Assembly: GCF_000422725.1 (NCBI RefSeq)
Contig: NZ_KE383909.1
Coordinates: 1,225,178 to 1,289,177 of the forward strand
Direction of reading: 5' to 3'
Source of the DNA: Flavobacterium subsaxonicum WB 4.1-42 = DSM 21790
GTDB lineage: Bacteria; Bacteroidota; Bacteroidia; Flavobacteriales; Flavobacteriaceae
Length of the DNA: 64,000 nucleotides
Under the pieces are notes generated by a model. The model was not told where the DNA came from, did no database searches, and saw nothing but the letters and a program-made list of their open reading frames with translations. Positions 1 through 7,875 of this stretch are shown here, piece after piece (positions within the stretch are counted from its first letter, which is position 1; each line of letters begins with the position of its first letter). The position numbers were made by a program, and so were the translations under genes.

Positions 1-443
1 TTCCATAACTTATTTATGGTACTGTCTAACTCGCAAAAACCTTCATTAAATTCATTCTGAAAATCACCATTAGAGGTAGTAAGGCCTTTAAGTTTTTTAG
101 CAGCTTTTGTATATTCACCATCGCGTTTATCTAAACGTTCTTTAAGCATATCGAGCTGGTATTCGGCCCTGATAATATCACGGCGTTTTTTTACAATATT
201 CCGTCTGTTCCCGGGCCTGTTCATTGCTACTTTAAAATTAATAATTTGCTTTTGGGATATTTCCAGAAGGCTATCCGATTGGCTTTTAAAAGCGGCCCAG
301 GTTAAAGTATTGTTCTGTGTACTTTGGACACCTGATGTTGTACCAGTTCTTTTTGAGCCGGAAGTGTCTTCCGTTGACCTTGCACAATTGTACAACAGGA
401 AACAAAGAAGCAAAACAGCAATCCCGGGTTTATATTTTTTCAT
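1..443 (-). CDS. Lipoprotein of unknown function (partial, C-terminus off window)
   Basis: An open frame runs from ATG at 443 to the left edge without a stop, so the C-terminus is missing. The product begins MKKYKPGIAVLLLCFLLYNC, a short basic start, a hydrophobic stretch and a lipobox-like LLYNC, so it should be a lipidated envelope protein. A Ser/Thr-rich linker follows, then a charged, probably helical region (around residues 55-130) rich in K, R, E and D with no motif I recognise. It lies just downstream of two BON genes on the same strand and may share their transcript. Function unknown. Confidence 0.7.
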   Translation of the reverse strand, partial: MKKYKPGIAVLLLCFLLYNCARSTEDTSGSKRTGTTSGVQSTQNNTLTWAAFKSQSDSLLEISQKQIINFKVAMNRPGNRRNIVKKRRDIIRAEYQLDMLKERLDKRDGEYTKAAKKLKGLTTSNGDFQNEFNEGFCELDSTINKLW

Positions 444-469
444 TACATATAATTTTACTTTGAGTATAA

Positions 470-1141
470 CTAACACAGGTAAGGCTGCTCAGTGCATATC
501 TCAAGGTTATTAATTACCTTAAGCACGCCGGGTGTTTTGTAGGCCGCCTTCTCGGCTTCTTCTCGTTGATATATTGAACTGACAAAACCGGATAGTGTGA
601 TTGTCGCACCTGCAGCCTTTACATCAATTTCGTCTGCATCAATAGCCCAGTGCCTGCGAAGCGCATCCTCTACCAAGCCTTTTTCAACAACATCATGAAG
701 TTCCTTTTTTAGCCTGATATTATTTATTACGCCTTTTACACCCGGCAAATCTTTTACCGCACGGCGGGCCATTTCCCTTTGAAAATCCCACCGCAGCTGT
801 CCGTCGAGGGTAACCCATCCATCTTCCACAACTACTTTAACAGCATGCTGATCAAATACCAGGCTTCCGCTAAGCATCCTTACGGCATCTGCCGCTATAT
901 CATTGTCAGATACTAAGTGGTTTTTGCCTATTACGACTTCAATTTCGTCTACCACGGCCTTAACACCTGCAACCATTTTAGCCGCATGTTCTGCTTCAAT
1001 TTTTTTCGCATAACTGTCAAGATTACCCGTTAGCGTCACAATACCTTTCTTTACTATAACCCCAATTTCTGCGGGATGTAATTGTGGCTCCCATTTTAGG
1101 GCATCCTGAACTTCCTTTTGTAAAACTTCATCGGTTTTCAT
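470..1141 (-). CDS. BON-domain protein, OsmY-like (three BON repeats)
   Basis: The 223-residue protein has three BON repeats, at about residues 3-70, 78-146 and 150-216. Each has the typical hydrophobic beta pattern with G(I/W)VTL(T/D)G and a closing GVKxVxNxI. The first repeat reads GIVTLTGNLDSYAKK. There is no signal peptide, so this member is probably cytoplasmic or uses another export route. BON domains bind phospholipid or envelope surfaces, and OsmY-type proteins are osmotic and stress-induced. It is a paralogue of the next BON gene upstream, 51 bp away, with which it shares roughly half its residues by eye. Both are probably transcribed from the promoter near 1930. Confidence 0.85.
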   Translation of the reverse strand: MKTDEVLQKEVQDALKWEPQLHPAEIGVIVKKGIVTLTGNLDSYAKKIEAEHAAKMVAGVKAVVDEIEVVIGKNHLVSDNDIAADAVRMLSGSLVFDQHAVKVVVEDGWVTLDGQLRWDFQREMARRAVKDLPGVKGVINNIRLKKELHDVVEKGLVEDALRRHWAIDADEIDVKAAGATITLSGFVSSIYQREEAEKAAYKTPGVLKVINNLEICTEQPYLC

Positions 1142-1158
1142 AATAGTTTGGATTTATT

Positions 1159-1180
1159 ATGGGAGGCGTCTGCCTCCCAT
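1159..1180 (-). other. Hairpin between the two BON genes
   Basis: ATGGGAGGC (1159-1167) and GCCTCCCAT (1172-1180) form a perfect 9-bp stem around a 4-base loop. No T tract follows on the minus strand, so it may be an mRNA processing or stabilising element rather than a full terminator. Confidence 0.55.
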
Positions 1181-1192
1181 GTATTGGATTTA

Positions 1193-1861
1193 CTAGGCAT
1201 ATAAATAATCGTACTCTACCACCAGCTGGTTGTCTACGTACCACACGCCAGGGGTTTTCCATGCAATTTTTTCGGCTTCTTCCTTTTGATATAAAGATGT
1301 CACAATACCGCTAAGGGTTATGGTCTTATCAGAAGCCTTTACATGAATTTTATCCGCATCTATAGACCAATTGCGCCTCAGTGCTTTTTCCACGCGCTCC
1401 TGTTCCACAGCATCTTCAATTTCAGCTTTGATCTTCATTTTGTTGATTACGCCTTTAACTCCCGTTAGGTACCGTACAGCACTTTTAGCAGCCTCACGCT
1501 GAAAATTCCAGTGAACCGTACCCTCCATGGTAACCCAGCCGTTGTCTACCACTACTTTAATCTTATCATCCGGAACCGACCAGTCTGCCTTCAGGGCATT
1601 GACAACATCTACTGCAATATCGGTATCATTTTTAATGGCAGCTGAATCCAGCTTTACCTCAATATCATCTACTACGGCTTTTACGCCTGCTACTGCTTTG
1701 GCAGCGGTTTCAGCCTCTGTTTTCTTTGCGTAGGTATTCACGGTGCCGGTTAGTGTAACGATACCATCGCGCACAATTACACCAATTTCTGCAGCCTGTA
1801 GCAGTGGTTCCCATTTAATCGCATTTTGAACGTCTTTCTGCAATTCTTCATTTTTTTTCAT
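1193..1861 (-). CDS. BON-domain protein, OsmY-like (paralogue)
   Basis: Start chosen at ATG 1861 (MKKNEELQKDVQ), which aligns with the MKTDEVLQKEVQ start of the neighbouring BON paralogue; the in-frame ATG at 1915 would add 18 unrelated residues. Three BON repeats follow (about 3-70, 79-147 and 151-218), with GIVTLTGTVNTYAKK in the first. It is first in the probable BON operon. Upstream lie two FNR-like dyads (1958-1993), and a -7-like element GAAATTTG sits on the minus strand at 1935-1928. Likely a stress-induced envelope or membrane-associated protein; the exact ligand is unknown. Confidence 0.85.
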   Translation of the reverse strand: MKKNEELQKDVQNAIKWEPLLQAAEIGVIVRDGIVTLTGTVNTYAKKTEAETAAKAVAGVKAVVDDIEVKLDSAAIKNDTDIAVDVVNALKADWSVPDDKIKVVVDNGWVTMEGTVHWNFQREAAKSAVRYLTGVKGVINKMKIKAEIEDAVEQERVEKALRRNWSIDADKIHVKASDKTITLSGIVTSLYQKEEAEKIAWKTPGVWYVDNQLVVEYDYLYA

Positions 1862-1957
1862 GACTGTAAAATTTAATATTAATGATGATTTATACGTATT
1901 AAGATTGATTTCCAATTAAATACATGTCAAATTTCTAACTTATCATTAGCAGAAAGA

Positions 1958-1993
1958 ATGACTTTTATCAGTAAAAATTGTGACTTTGAACAC
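1958..1993. promoter_or_regulatory. Tandem FNR-like operators upstream of the BON genes
   Basis: ATGACTTTTATCAG (1958-1971) and GTGACTTTGAACAC (1980-1993) each deviate by one base from (A/G)TGA(T/C)N4(A/G)TCA(T/C). Their centres are exactly 22 bp apart. The proximal centre (1964.5) lies 29.5 bp from the first base of the minus-strand element GAAATTTG (1935-1928), the same geometry as at the other sites in this window. Confidence 0.65.
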
Positions 1994-2123
1994 GTTTGAA
2001 TTTTAGCTGCGATTCACATCATACGCTTTAACAGTTGTTTAACGTATGTTGGAGGATTTTTAAAAATTTAGTAGTAAAATAGTTTTATAAATACGATATT
2101 TGTTAGGCTCTAATTCGTTGAAA

Positions 2124-3314
2124 ATGAAAAACCAGGCACTCTTAACTGCTATCATTCAAAATGCAATTGATGGTATTATAACCATAAACGAGATGGGGCT
2201 GATAGAATCGATTAATCCCGCGGCCTGCAGGCTGTTTGGTTATGAGTCCGATGAAGTTATTGGCATGAACGTATCAGTGTTGATGCCTTCCCCGGATAAA
2301 GAAAGGCACGACGATTATATTAATAATTACAAGGAAACATTAGTGCCTCATGTAATTGGATACGGCAGGGATGTTCTTGGGCGTAAAAAAGACGGGAATA
2401 TTTTTCCTTTCCGTTTAGGTGTTAGCGAAGTAAAGTTTGAAGAAGTACGAATGTTTGCCGGATTCATCCATGACCTTAGCCACCAAAAAGAAGCCGAGAA
2501 GCGGCTTATGGAGTACACTCAGCACCTTGAAGAGCTGGTTAAAGACCGTACCACAACATTGAACAAAACCATTGAGGCCCTTACCCAGGCAAAAGAAGAT
2601 GTAAGTGTTTCTTTAGATAAAGAAAAAGAACTCAGTAAACTTAAAAGCCGGCTGCTCTCCATGGCCTCGCACGAATTTAGGACCCCGCTTAGTGCTATAC
2701 AGTTATCTGCTTCTTTAATTGAACGTTATGCAGGGGAACTTGAAAGCAGCAATATTAATAAGCACACCCACAGGATTAAAAGCGCCGTATCTAACCTTAC
2801 TACGATTTTGAACGACTTCCTTCACCTTGAAAAGGTTGAGGAAGGAAAAGTTGAAGTAAACCCATCGACTTTTGATCTTACCGTTTTCTCAAAAGAGATT
2901 GTCGAAGAAATGCAACTTCTTACAAAAAGTGGACAAAAAATAAGTTACTCCCATACCGGCATAAATAGCACAGTAACACTGGATGTAAACCTTTTAAAAA
3001 ACTGCATTATCAATCTTATATCCAATGCCATTAAATATTCCGGAGAGGAAACCACAATACAATTGTGTACTAACATTGATACTAAGATGGTACGTGTTAC
3101 TATACACGATAATGGTATAGGTATACCGCTGGAAGATCAAAAACATTTATTCGAGGCTTTTTTCAGGGCCCAGAATACAGGGGCTATCCCAGGTACCGGG
3201 CTCGGTCTCAATATTGTATCCAGGTATGTCAACCTGATGCAGGGTACCATAGCATTTGAAAGTGAAGCTAACAATGGGACGACATTTACTATAATACTTC
3301 CACACTATGATTAA
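2124..3314 (+). CDS. PAS-domain sensor histidine kinase
   Basis: Start placed at ATG 2124 (MKNQALLTAII); an in-frame TTG at 2100 is possible. The N-terminal PAS domain (about residues 1-120) resembles the FixL-type fold (NAIDGIITINEMGLIESINP, RLFGY, FIHDLSHQKEAEKRL) and is followed by a helical linker. The HisKA motif SMASHEFRTPLSAIQ places the phospho-His at about residue 183. The N box (NLISNAIKYSG), G1 (DNGIGIP) and G2 (GTGLGL) complete an ATPase domain. No membrane segment is visible, so it should be a soluble sensor. I cannot identify the haem-binding histidine of true FixL with certainty. It overlaps the receiver-CRP gene by 8 bp, so the two form a cognate pair. Confidence 0.9.
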   Translation: MKNQALLTAIIQNAIDGIITINEMGLIESINPAACRLFGYESDEVIGMNVSVLMPSPDKERHDDYINNYKETLVPHVIGYGRDVLGRKKDGNIFPFRLGVSEVKFEEVRMFAGFIHDLSHQKEAEKRLMEYTQHLEELVKDRTTTLNKTIEALTQAKEDVSVSLDKEKELSKLKSRLLSMASHEFRTPLSAIQLSASLIERYAGELESSNINKHTHRIKSAVSNLTTILNDFLHLEKVEEGKVEVNPSTFDLTVFSKEIVEEMQLLTKSGQKISYSHTGINSTVTLDVNLLKNCIINLISNAIKYSGEETTIQLCTNIDTKMVRVTIHDNGIGIPLEDQKHLFEAFFRAQNTGAIPGTGLGLNIVSRYVNLMQGTIAFESEANNGTTFTIILPHYD

Positions 3315-4356
3315 AGTATTACTGATTGAAGATAATAACGACATTAGAGAAAATGTGGTTGAAATACTAGAGTTATCCGGCTACACTGTTACTGCTGCAG
3401 ATAACGGTAAAACCGGATTGGAATTGGCTGTTAAAGCTTTGCCAGATATTATATTGTGCGACATCATGATGCCGGAACTCGATGGGTATGGCGTTTTTGA
3501 GGCGCTTTCAAAAAACCCTGCCACAGAAGCGGTACCCTTTATTTTTCTTACCGCTAAATCGGAACGGTCAGACATACGCAGAGGGATGGAACTCGGTGCA
3601 GATGACTATCTTACCAAACCTTTTGATGATAAGGAATTATTAAAAGCCATTGAAAGCCGCTTAAAAAAACAGGAAATCTACCAGCTTTTTTATGGCAAGT
3701 CGCCGGAGCGGTTAAATGACGCTATTTCAAAAAAAGATGGCCTGGAGCAACTAAAAGAAATAATGCAGGAGCGCAGCAGCCGAAAACTAAAGAAAAACCA
3801 CCATATCCATTATGAGGGGGACCGGGTATTGGGCATTTATTTTATTATCAGCGGTAAAGTAAAAACCATAAAACTTACCGAAGACGGCCGGGAATTTATT
3901 ACCGGCATCTACAAAACAGATGATTACCTTGATGTTAATATAATCCTTTCTGATGTAACTTACCATGATACGGCTATAGCCATGGAAGATACTGTACTGA
4001 GTTTTTTACCTGCAGAGCAGCTCGACAAGCTACTTTTTCTTTACCCGGAAATTGGCAACCGGTTTATAAAGATTCTTACAAACCACATCCGAGAAAAGGA
4101 ACTCAGGCTTTTGCAACTTGCCTACCTATCGGTCAGGAAACGTATAGCCGAAGCCCTTGTGCAACTACTTAACCACCACAGTACCGATAGCAAAAACGTA
4201 AAAATAAGCCGTGAAGACCTCGCATCGCTGTGCGGCACAGCACCTGAAACCATAAGCAGGACACTATCTGATTTTATAAATGAAGGATTGATTGAGAAAA
4301 GCACGGGCACTATAAAAATTCTCAATTTGGAAAAGTTAAACCGATTGAAGAACTAA
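3307..4356 (+). CDS. Response regulator with receiver, cyclic-nucleotide-binding fold and Crp-type HTH
   Basis: A three-part chain: receiver domain (1-120) with acidic pocket E8/D9 and phospho-acceptor D52 in LCDIMMP and K in LTKPF; a CNMP-binding fold (about 150-260, HYEGDRVLGIYFIISGKVK); and a Crp-family winged helix (about 275-345). The recognition helix reads ETISR (E314, S317, R318), the same E-x-x-S-R spacing by which E. coli FNR reads TTGAT half-sites. The linked dyads here (TGAT-N4-ATCA) fit that code, making this protein a leading candidate for the local regulator. It is translationally coupled to the PAS kinase. Most Crp/Fnr proteins lack a receiver, so phosphorylation control is the inferred novelty. 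Confidence 0.9.
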   Translation: MIKVLLIEDNNDIRENVVEILELSGYTVTAADNGKTGLELAVKALPDIILCDIMMPELDGYGVFEALSKNPATEAVPFIFLTAKSERSDIRRGMELGADDYLTKPFDDKELLKAIESRLKKQEIYQLFYGKSPERLNDAISKKDGLEQLKEIMQERSSRKLKKNHHIHYEGDRVLGIYFIISGKVKTIKLTEDGREFITGIYKTDDYLDVNIILSDVTYHDTAIAMEDTVLSFLPAEQLDKLLFLYPEIGNRFIKILTNHIREKELRLLQLAYLSVRKRIAEALVQLLNHHSTDSKNVKISREDLASLCGTAPETISRTLSDFINEGLIEKSTGTIKILNLEKLNRLKN

Positions 4357-4370
4357 CGACTGCCCGAGTT

Positions 4371-4406
4371 GTGATGACAATCACAAAACTTCATGACAAT
4401 TGTCAT
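4371..4406. promoter_or_regulatory. Tandem FNR-like operators upstream of hsp20
   Basis: GTGATGACAATCAC (4371-4384) and ATGACAATTGTCAT (4393-4406) are both fully symmetric in their half-sites; the second is a perfect 14-bp palindrome. Centres are 22 bp apart. The proximal centre (4399.5) is 29.5 bp from the first base of the -7 element at 4429. Confidence 0.8.
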
Positions 4407-4428
4407 CACCGGGTTACTGCTAAGAATT

Positions 4429-4436
4429 TAATTTTG
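4429..4436 (+). promoter_or_regulatory. -7 promoter element for hsp20
   Basis: TAATTTTG matches the Bacteroidota TAnnTTTG consensus at all six defined positions, 38 bp before the hsp20 start. No clear TTTG -33 box is present, as expected if the adjacent dyad is an activator site. Confidence 0.65.
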
Positions 4437-4473
4437 GGGTATAATTTTTATATAACACTAAAATTAATATCTT

Positions 4474-4920
4474 ATGACACCAGTTACTACCACAAAAAGA
4501 AACAGGCTGTTACCTGCCCTTTTTGAAGATTTTTTTAACGACCGTTTTTTTGATAGCCCATTTTTTAAAACTAACGGTGGCAACGGCTCCCTTGTACCGG
4601 ATGTCAATGTTATAGAAAACCCGGCAAATTTTCAAATTGAGATTGCCGCTCCCGGCCTTGAACGTAACGATTTTAAGGTCGAGGTAGCAAACGGGCTGCT
4701 TAACATCAGTGCCGAAAAGAAAGAAGAAAAAAATGAAGAGGGTAAAAACTACACCCGCAAAGAATTCTCCTACAACTCTTTTAGCCGGTCATTCCAGCTG
4801 CCCGATAACCTTGCAGCGGATGATGTCGATGCCAAATATGACAATGGGGTTTTGAGGCTGACGCTCCCAAAAAAGGAACTATCTAAACCTGAACAGATTA
4901 AGCAAATAAAAGTAGGTTAA
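4474..4920 (+). CDS. Hsp20/alpha-crystallin small heat-shock protein
   Basis: The 148-residue length is typical of the IbpA/Hsp16 class. A short Phe-rich N-terminal arm (LFEDFFNDRFFDSPFF) precedes an alpha-crystallin domain (about 40-140) with the conserved A/G-x-L motif in GVLRLTLPKK and a beta-strand core NFQIEIAAPGLERNDFKVEV. It acts as an ATP-independent holdase that keeps unfolding cytoplasmic proteins soluble. A terminator follows at 4947-4968. The promoter carries two FNR-like dyads plus a perfect TAnnTTTG, so it probably responds to low oxygen or redox state rather than to heat alone. Confidence 0.95.
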   Translation: MTPVTTTKRNRLLPALFEDFFNDRFFDSPFFKTNGGNGSLVPDVNVIENPANFQIEIAAPGLERNDFKVEVANGLLNISAEKKEEKNEEGKNYTRKEFSYNSFSRSFQLPDNLAADDVDAKYDNGVLRLTLPKKELSKPEQIKQIKVG

Positions 4921-4946
4921 CTAACCCTTTCCTATTCCCCGAAGAT

Positions 4947-4975
4947 CCCAACCTTAAGAAGGGTTGGGATTTTTG
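4947..4975 (+). terminator. Rho-independent terminator after hsp20
   Basis: CCCAACC (4947-4953) pairs with GGTTGGG (4962-4968) and is followed by ATTTTTGT. Confidence 0.8.
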
Positions 4976-5001
4976 TATCTAACCACTTAAATAGCATTAC
5001 C

Positions 5002-5667
5002 ATGAATTTACTGTTGTACAAAGTAGGTTTTTTATCGGGTACCGTAGCTTTTCTTGCTACCTCTGCATTTGTAGTCGTACAGCTATTGCAGTTTTACGGA
5101 ATAATCTCCTTTCCGTTGGACCAAATTTTAATATATAGTACCTCATTAATTATAACAATACCTTTCCTGTTAGAGATACTCGTGCTTCACCATACTGTTC
5201 CCGATGAGAAAAAATTATGGAGCCATGCGGCGGTTTTATTCACTACAATATATGTACTGTTTGTATCATCAAATTATGTCACACAGTTGTTTGTAGTAAT
5301 TCCTGCTACATTGCACGGACATGGCAAAGAAGTGTCGCTTTTAACACAAAATCCCCACTCCATGTTCTGGTTCTTTGATGCTGCCGGTTATATTTTCATG
5401 GGGGGAGCTGCATTTTTGGTTTATCTGGTATTAAAGGACGAAGGTGTTGAAAGAAAACCGCGTATTTTATTTTTAGCACACAGCCTTACAACCCCTTTAA
5501 TAGCCTGTGTTTATTTTAGCGCTAATTTTATATCTAATACGCTATTGCTGGTGATTCCCTGGGCGCTTACTGCACCTTTGTGCATGTTATCATTAGCCAT
5601 AATGTTCCGGAAAAAATATATCAACGAAATACCGGGTCACCACCTTGTTTACAAACATCTAAAATAG
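5002..5667 (+). CDS. Polytopic membrane protein of unknown function
   Basis: The 221-residue protein has about six hydrophobic segments, near residues 8-32, 40-60, 74-95, 120-140, 153-175 and 180-200. It begins MNLLLYKVGFLSG and ends with a basic tail FRKKYINE. Two histidines in LVLHHTV and one in LHGHGKE lie at membrane borders, but no haem or metal motif is convincing. Its position between hsp20 and the ATP-cone nuclease within the stress cluster suggests a role in the same response. I do not recognise the family. Confidence 0.75.
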   Translation: MNLLLYKVGFLSGTVAFLATSAFVVVQLLQFYGIISFPLDQILIYSTSLIITIPFLLEILVLHHTVPDEKKLWSHAAVLFTTIYVLFVSSNYVTQLFVVIPATLHGHGKEVSLLTQNPHSMFWFFDAAGYIFMGGAAFLVYLVLKDEGVERKPRILFLAHSLTTPLIACVYFSANFISNTLLLVIPWALTAPLCMLSLAIMFRKKYINEIPGHHLVYKHLK

Positions 5668-5687
5668 CCAAACCTTAATTTTAAATT

Positions 5688-6518
5688 TTGAAAATAGTAA
5701 AACACTCCGGCCATATTGTAGACTTTAATGTAGATAAGTTAAAGCAGTCATTACTTAAATCGGGTGCGCCCCATAAAACAGTCTATAACATAGTACAGTC
5801 CATACAAAAGGAAATGCATGAAGGCATGACCACTAAGCAGGTATACAAGCAGGCCTTCGCCCTTTTAAAGAAAACATCTAATGCGCATGCTGCGCGGTAT
5901 AATCTTAGGGCGGCACTCCAAATTCTGGGGCCTGCTGGCTTTTTCTTCGAAAAGTATATTGCAAGGCTTTATGCTTCGGAAAATTTTGAAACCAAAACAA
6001 ACCTGTTATTAGATGGTAAATGCGTATCTCACGAAGTTGATGTAGCCATAAAAAAGCAGAATACCATAAGTATGATAGAATGCAAATTCCATAACAGCAG
6101 GGAGGCTAATTCCGATGTGAAGGTGCCAATGTACATACTTTCCCGTTTTAATGATTTAAAAAGCAACAGGCATAAACTATTTTCAGGTTCCGATATTATT
6201 GACCATTGCATTATTGTGACCAATAACCGGTTTACTAGCGATGCCATAGCATTTGCAGATTGCTCCGGGCTCGGGTTATTAAGTTGGGATTACCCTTCCG
6301 GAGAAAGTATTAAAGATAAGATTGATTCTAACAACCTCTATCCGATAACCTGCCTAACAACACTTACCATGGCCGAAAAAGAAAAGCTACTGATTTTGAA
6401 CATACTGTTAGTAAAGGAACTTATAAACGACTCTGATATTCTTGAAAAAGCAGGCATAAGCAACAACCGCATAAAAAATGTATTAAAAGAAGCCTCTCAA
6501 CTTTGTAATTATCTATAA
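5688..6518 (+). CDS. ATP-cone plus PD-(D/E)XK restriction-endonuclease-like protein
   Basis: The only start giving the full domain is TTG at 5688 (MKIVKHSGHIVDFN). Residues 1-85 form an ATP-cone as in ribonucleotide reductases and NrdR (IVKHSGxxVDFNxxKL, ARYNLRAALQILGP). From about 85 a Mrr-like nuclease core follows, with HEVDVAI (D118) and MIECKFH (E131, K133) as the metal and catalytic set. This predicts nucleotide-sensed DNA cleavage or repair. The stop is one base before the next ATG, so it is translationally coupled to the beta-CASP hydrolase, and a joint nucleic-acid processing role is likely. A rare rather than novel fusion; substrate unknown. Confidence 0.8.
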   Translation: MKIVKHSGHIVDFNVDKLKQSLLKSGAPHKTVYNIVQSIQKEMHEGMTTKQVYKQAFALLKKTSNAHAARYNLRAALQILGPAGFFFEKYIARLYASENFETKTNLLLDGKCVSHEVDVAIKKQNTISMIECKFHNSREANSDVKVPMYILSRFNDLKSNRHKLFSGSDIIDHCIIVTNNRFTSDAIAFADCSGLGLLSWDYPSGESIKDKIDSNNLYPITCLTTLTMAEKEKLLILNILLVKELINDSDILEKAGISNNRIKNVLKEASQLCNYL

Positions 6519-6519
6519 T

Positions 6520-7875
6520 ATGAAAATAACATTTATTGGCGGTGCCGGAACCGTTACCGGGTCAAAAACTTTAATAGAAAGTAATGGTGTAAGGATTTTA
6601 ATAGACTGTGGCCTTTTTCAGGGTGTTAAATCCCTTCGGGAACTTAACTGGGAGCCCTTGCCGGTTTTACCCGCATCCATAGACTATGTGTTGCTAACCC
6701 ATGGGCACCTGGACCATTGCGGTTGGCTGCCTTTATTGGTTGGCCAGGGCTTTAAGGGTAAAATATATTGCACCCGCCCAACAAAAGAGGTAACGAAACT
6801 AATACTTTTAGACAGCGGTAAGATACAGGAGGAAGAAGCCAACAGGGCCAACCGCGAGCATTATTCTAAGCATAAGCCGGCAATACCTTTATATACTGCA
6901 GATCAGGCCGAGGCAACTTTCCCAATGTTCAGGGTTATAAAACCTAACGAGATCATACCTTTGGATGCTGAAATTTCAGCAATATACCGAAATGCCGGGC
7001 ATATCATTGGGGCATGCTCTATCACTCTTTTTCTTGAAGGAAAAAAACTTGTCTTTTCGGGCGACATAGGTCGTGATAACGACCCACTAATGTACCCACC
7101 TGTACAACCCGTAGAGGGTGATTATGTTTTTTTGGAAAGCACGTACGGCAACCGCCTACACCCGCATACTGATGTTAAGCTGGAACTGGAAACATATATT
7201 AATAACGCCATTAATAAGGGCGGTACGGTAATTATTCCCGGTTTTGCCGTTGAGCGCGCGCAAACCTTGATGTACCTACTGTGGCAGCTTAAAAAGGAAC
7301 AACGCATACCCGATGTGCCCTATATTTTTGACACACCGATGGGAAAAAGGGTACTGGATATATTTACTGGTAATACCTCGTGGCATAAACTTTCGATAGA
7401 TGAATGTACCAAAATGTCTAAAATGTTCTCTATAGTTTCCGACTACCAGGAAACGCTTGATATAGTAGAAAACATGCAACCCAAGGTTATTATAGCTGCC
7501 AGTGGTATGGTTACCGGTGGCAGGGTGCTGACTTACTTTGAACATTATATAGGGTTGCCACAAACAACGGTTATCATAGTGGGCTACCAGGCAGAAGGTA
7601 CACGCGGCCGTAAACTATTGGAGGGCGCAAATGAAATTAAAATGTATGGGCAATACTATACTGTAAAGGCAAACATACTCCAGATAGAAGGGCTGTCTGC
7701 GCATGCCGATCAGGCAGGCCTGTTAAACTGGTTATCGTTATTGCAGGATAAGCCAAAAAAAGTGTTTTTGGTGCATGGGGAGAACCAGCCTGCAGATGAA
7801 CTCCGGATAAAGGTAACCGAACGTTATGGCTTTGACTGCACAGTACCGCTAATGGGCCAGCAAATAGACCTTTAA
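6520..7875 (+). CDS. Metallo-beta-lactamase / beta-CASP RNA-processing hydrolase
   Basis: The 451-residue protein has the metallo-beta-lactamase signature HGHLDH (H61, H63, D65, H66), a second metal histidine in NAGHIIGAC and FSGDIGRD. A beta-CASP domain sits between (about 175-400), and a C-terminal RMMBL-like part has SAHADQ and VFLVHGE. Members are single-chain nucleases related to CPSF73 and RNase J that act on RNA, though some are esterase-like. It directly follows the ATP-cone nuclease by one base. Its 3' end overlaps that of the convergent P-type ATPase by 4 bp. Confidence 0.9.
   Translation: MKITFIGGAGTVTGSKTLIESNGVRILIDCGLFQGVKSLRELNWEPLPVLPASIDYVLLTHGHLDHCGWLPLLVGQGFKGKIYCTRPTKEVTKLILLDSGKIQEEEANRANREHYSKHKPAIPLYTADQAEATFPMFRVIKPNEIIPLDAEISAIYRNAGHIIGACSITLFLEGKKLVFSGDIGRDNDPLMYPPVQPVEGDYVFLESTYGNRLHPHTDVKLELETYINNAINKGGTVIIPGFAVERAQTLMYLLWQLKKEQRIPDVPYIFDTPMGKRVLDIFTGNTSWHKLSIDECTKMSKMFSIVSDYQETLDIVENMQPKVIIAASGMVTGGRVLTYFEHYIGLPQTTVIIVGYQAEGTRGRKLLEGANEIKMYGQYYTVKANILQIEGLSAHADQAGLLNWLSLLQDKPKKVFLVHGENQPADELRIKVTERYGFDCTVPLMGQQIDL

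Noticed and set aside
310-513. 67-residue plus-strand frame at the left edge
   Set aside because: It runs antisense to the lipoprotein gene, whose signal peptide is convincing.
2016-2023. -7 element for the PAS kinase at the standard distance from dyad 1980-1993
   Set aside because: The sequence ACATCATA has no TAnnTTTG character; that dyad probably serves only the BON side.
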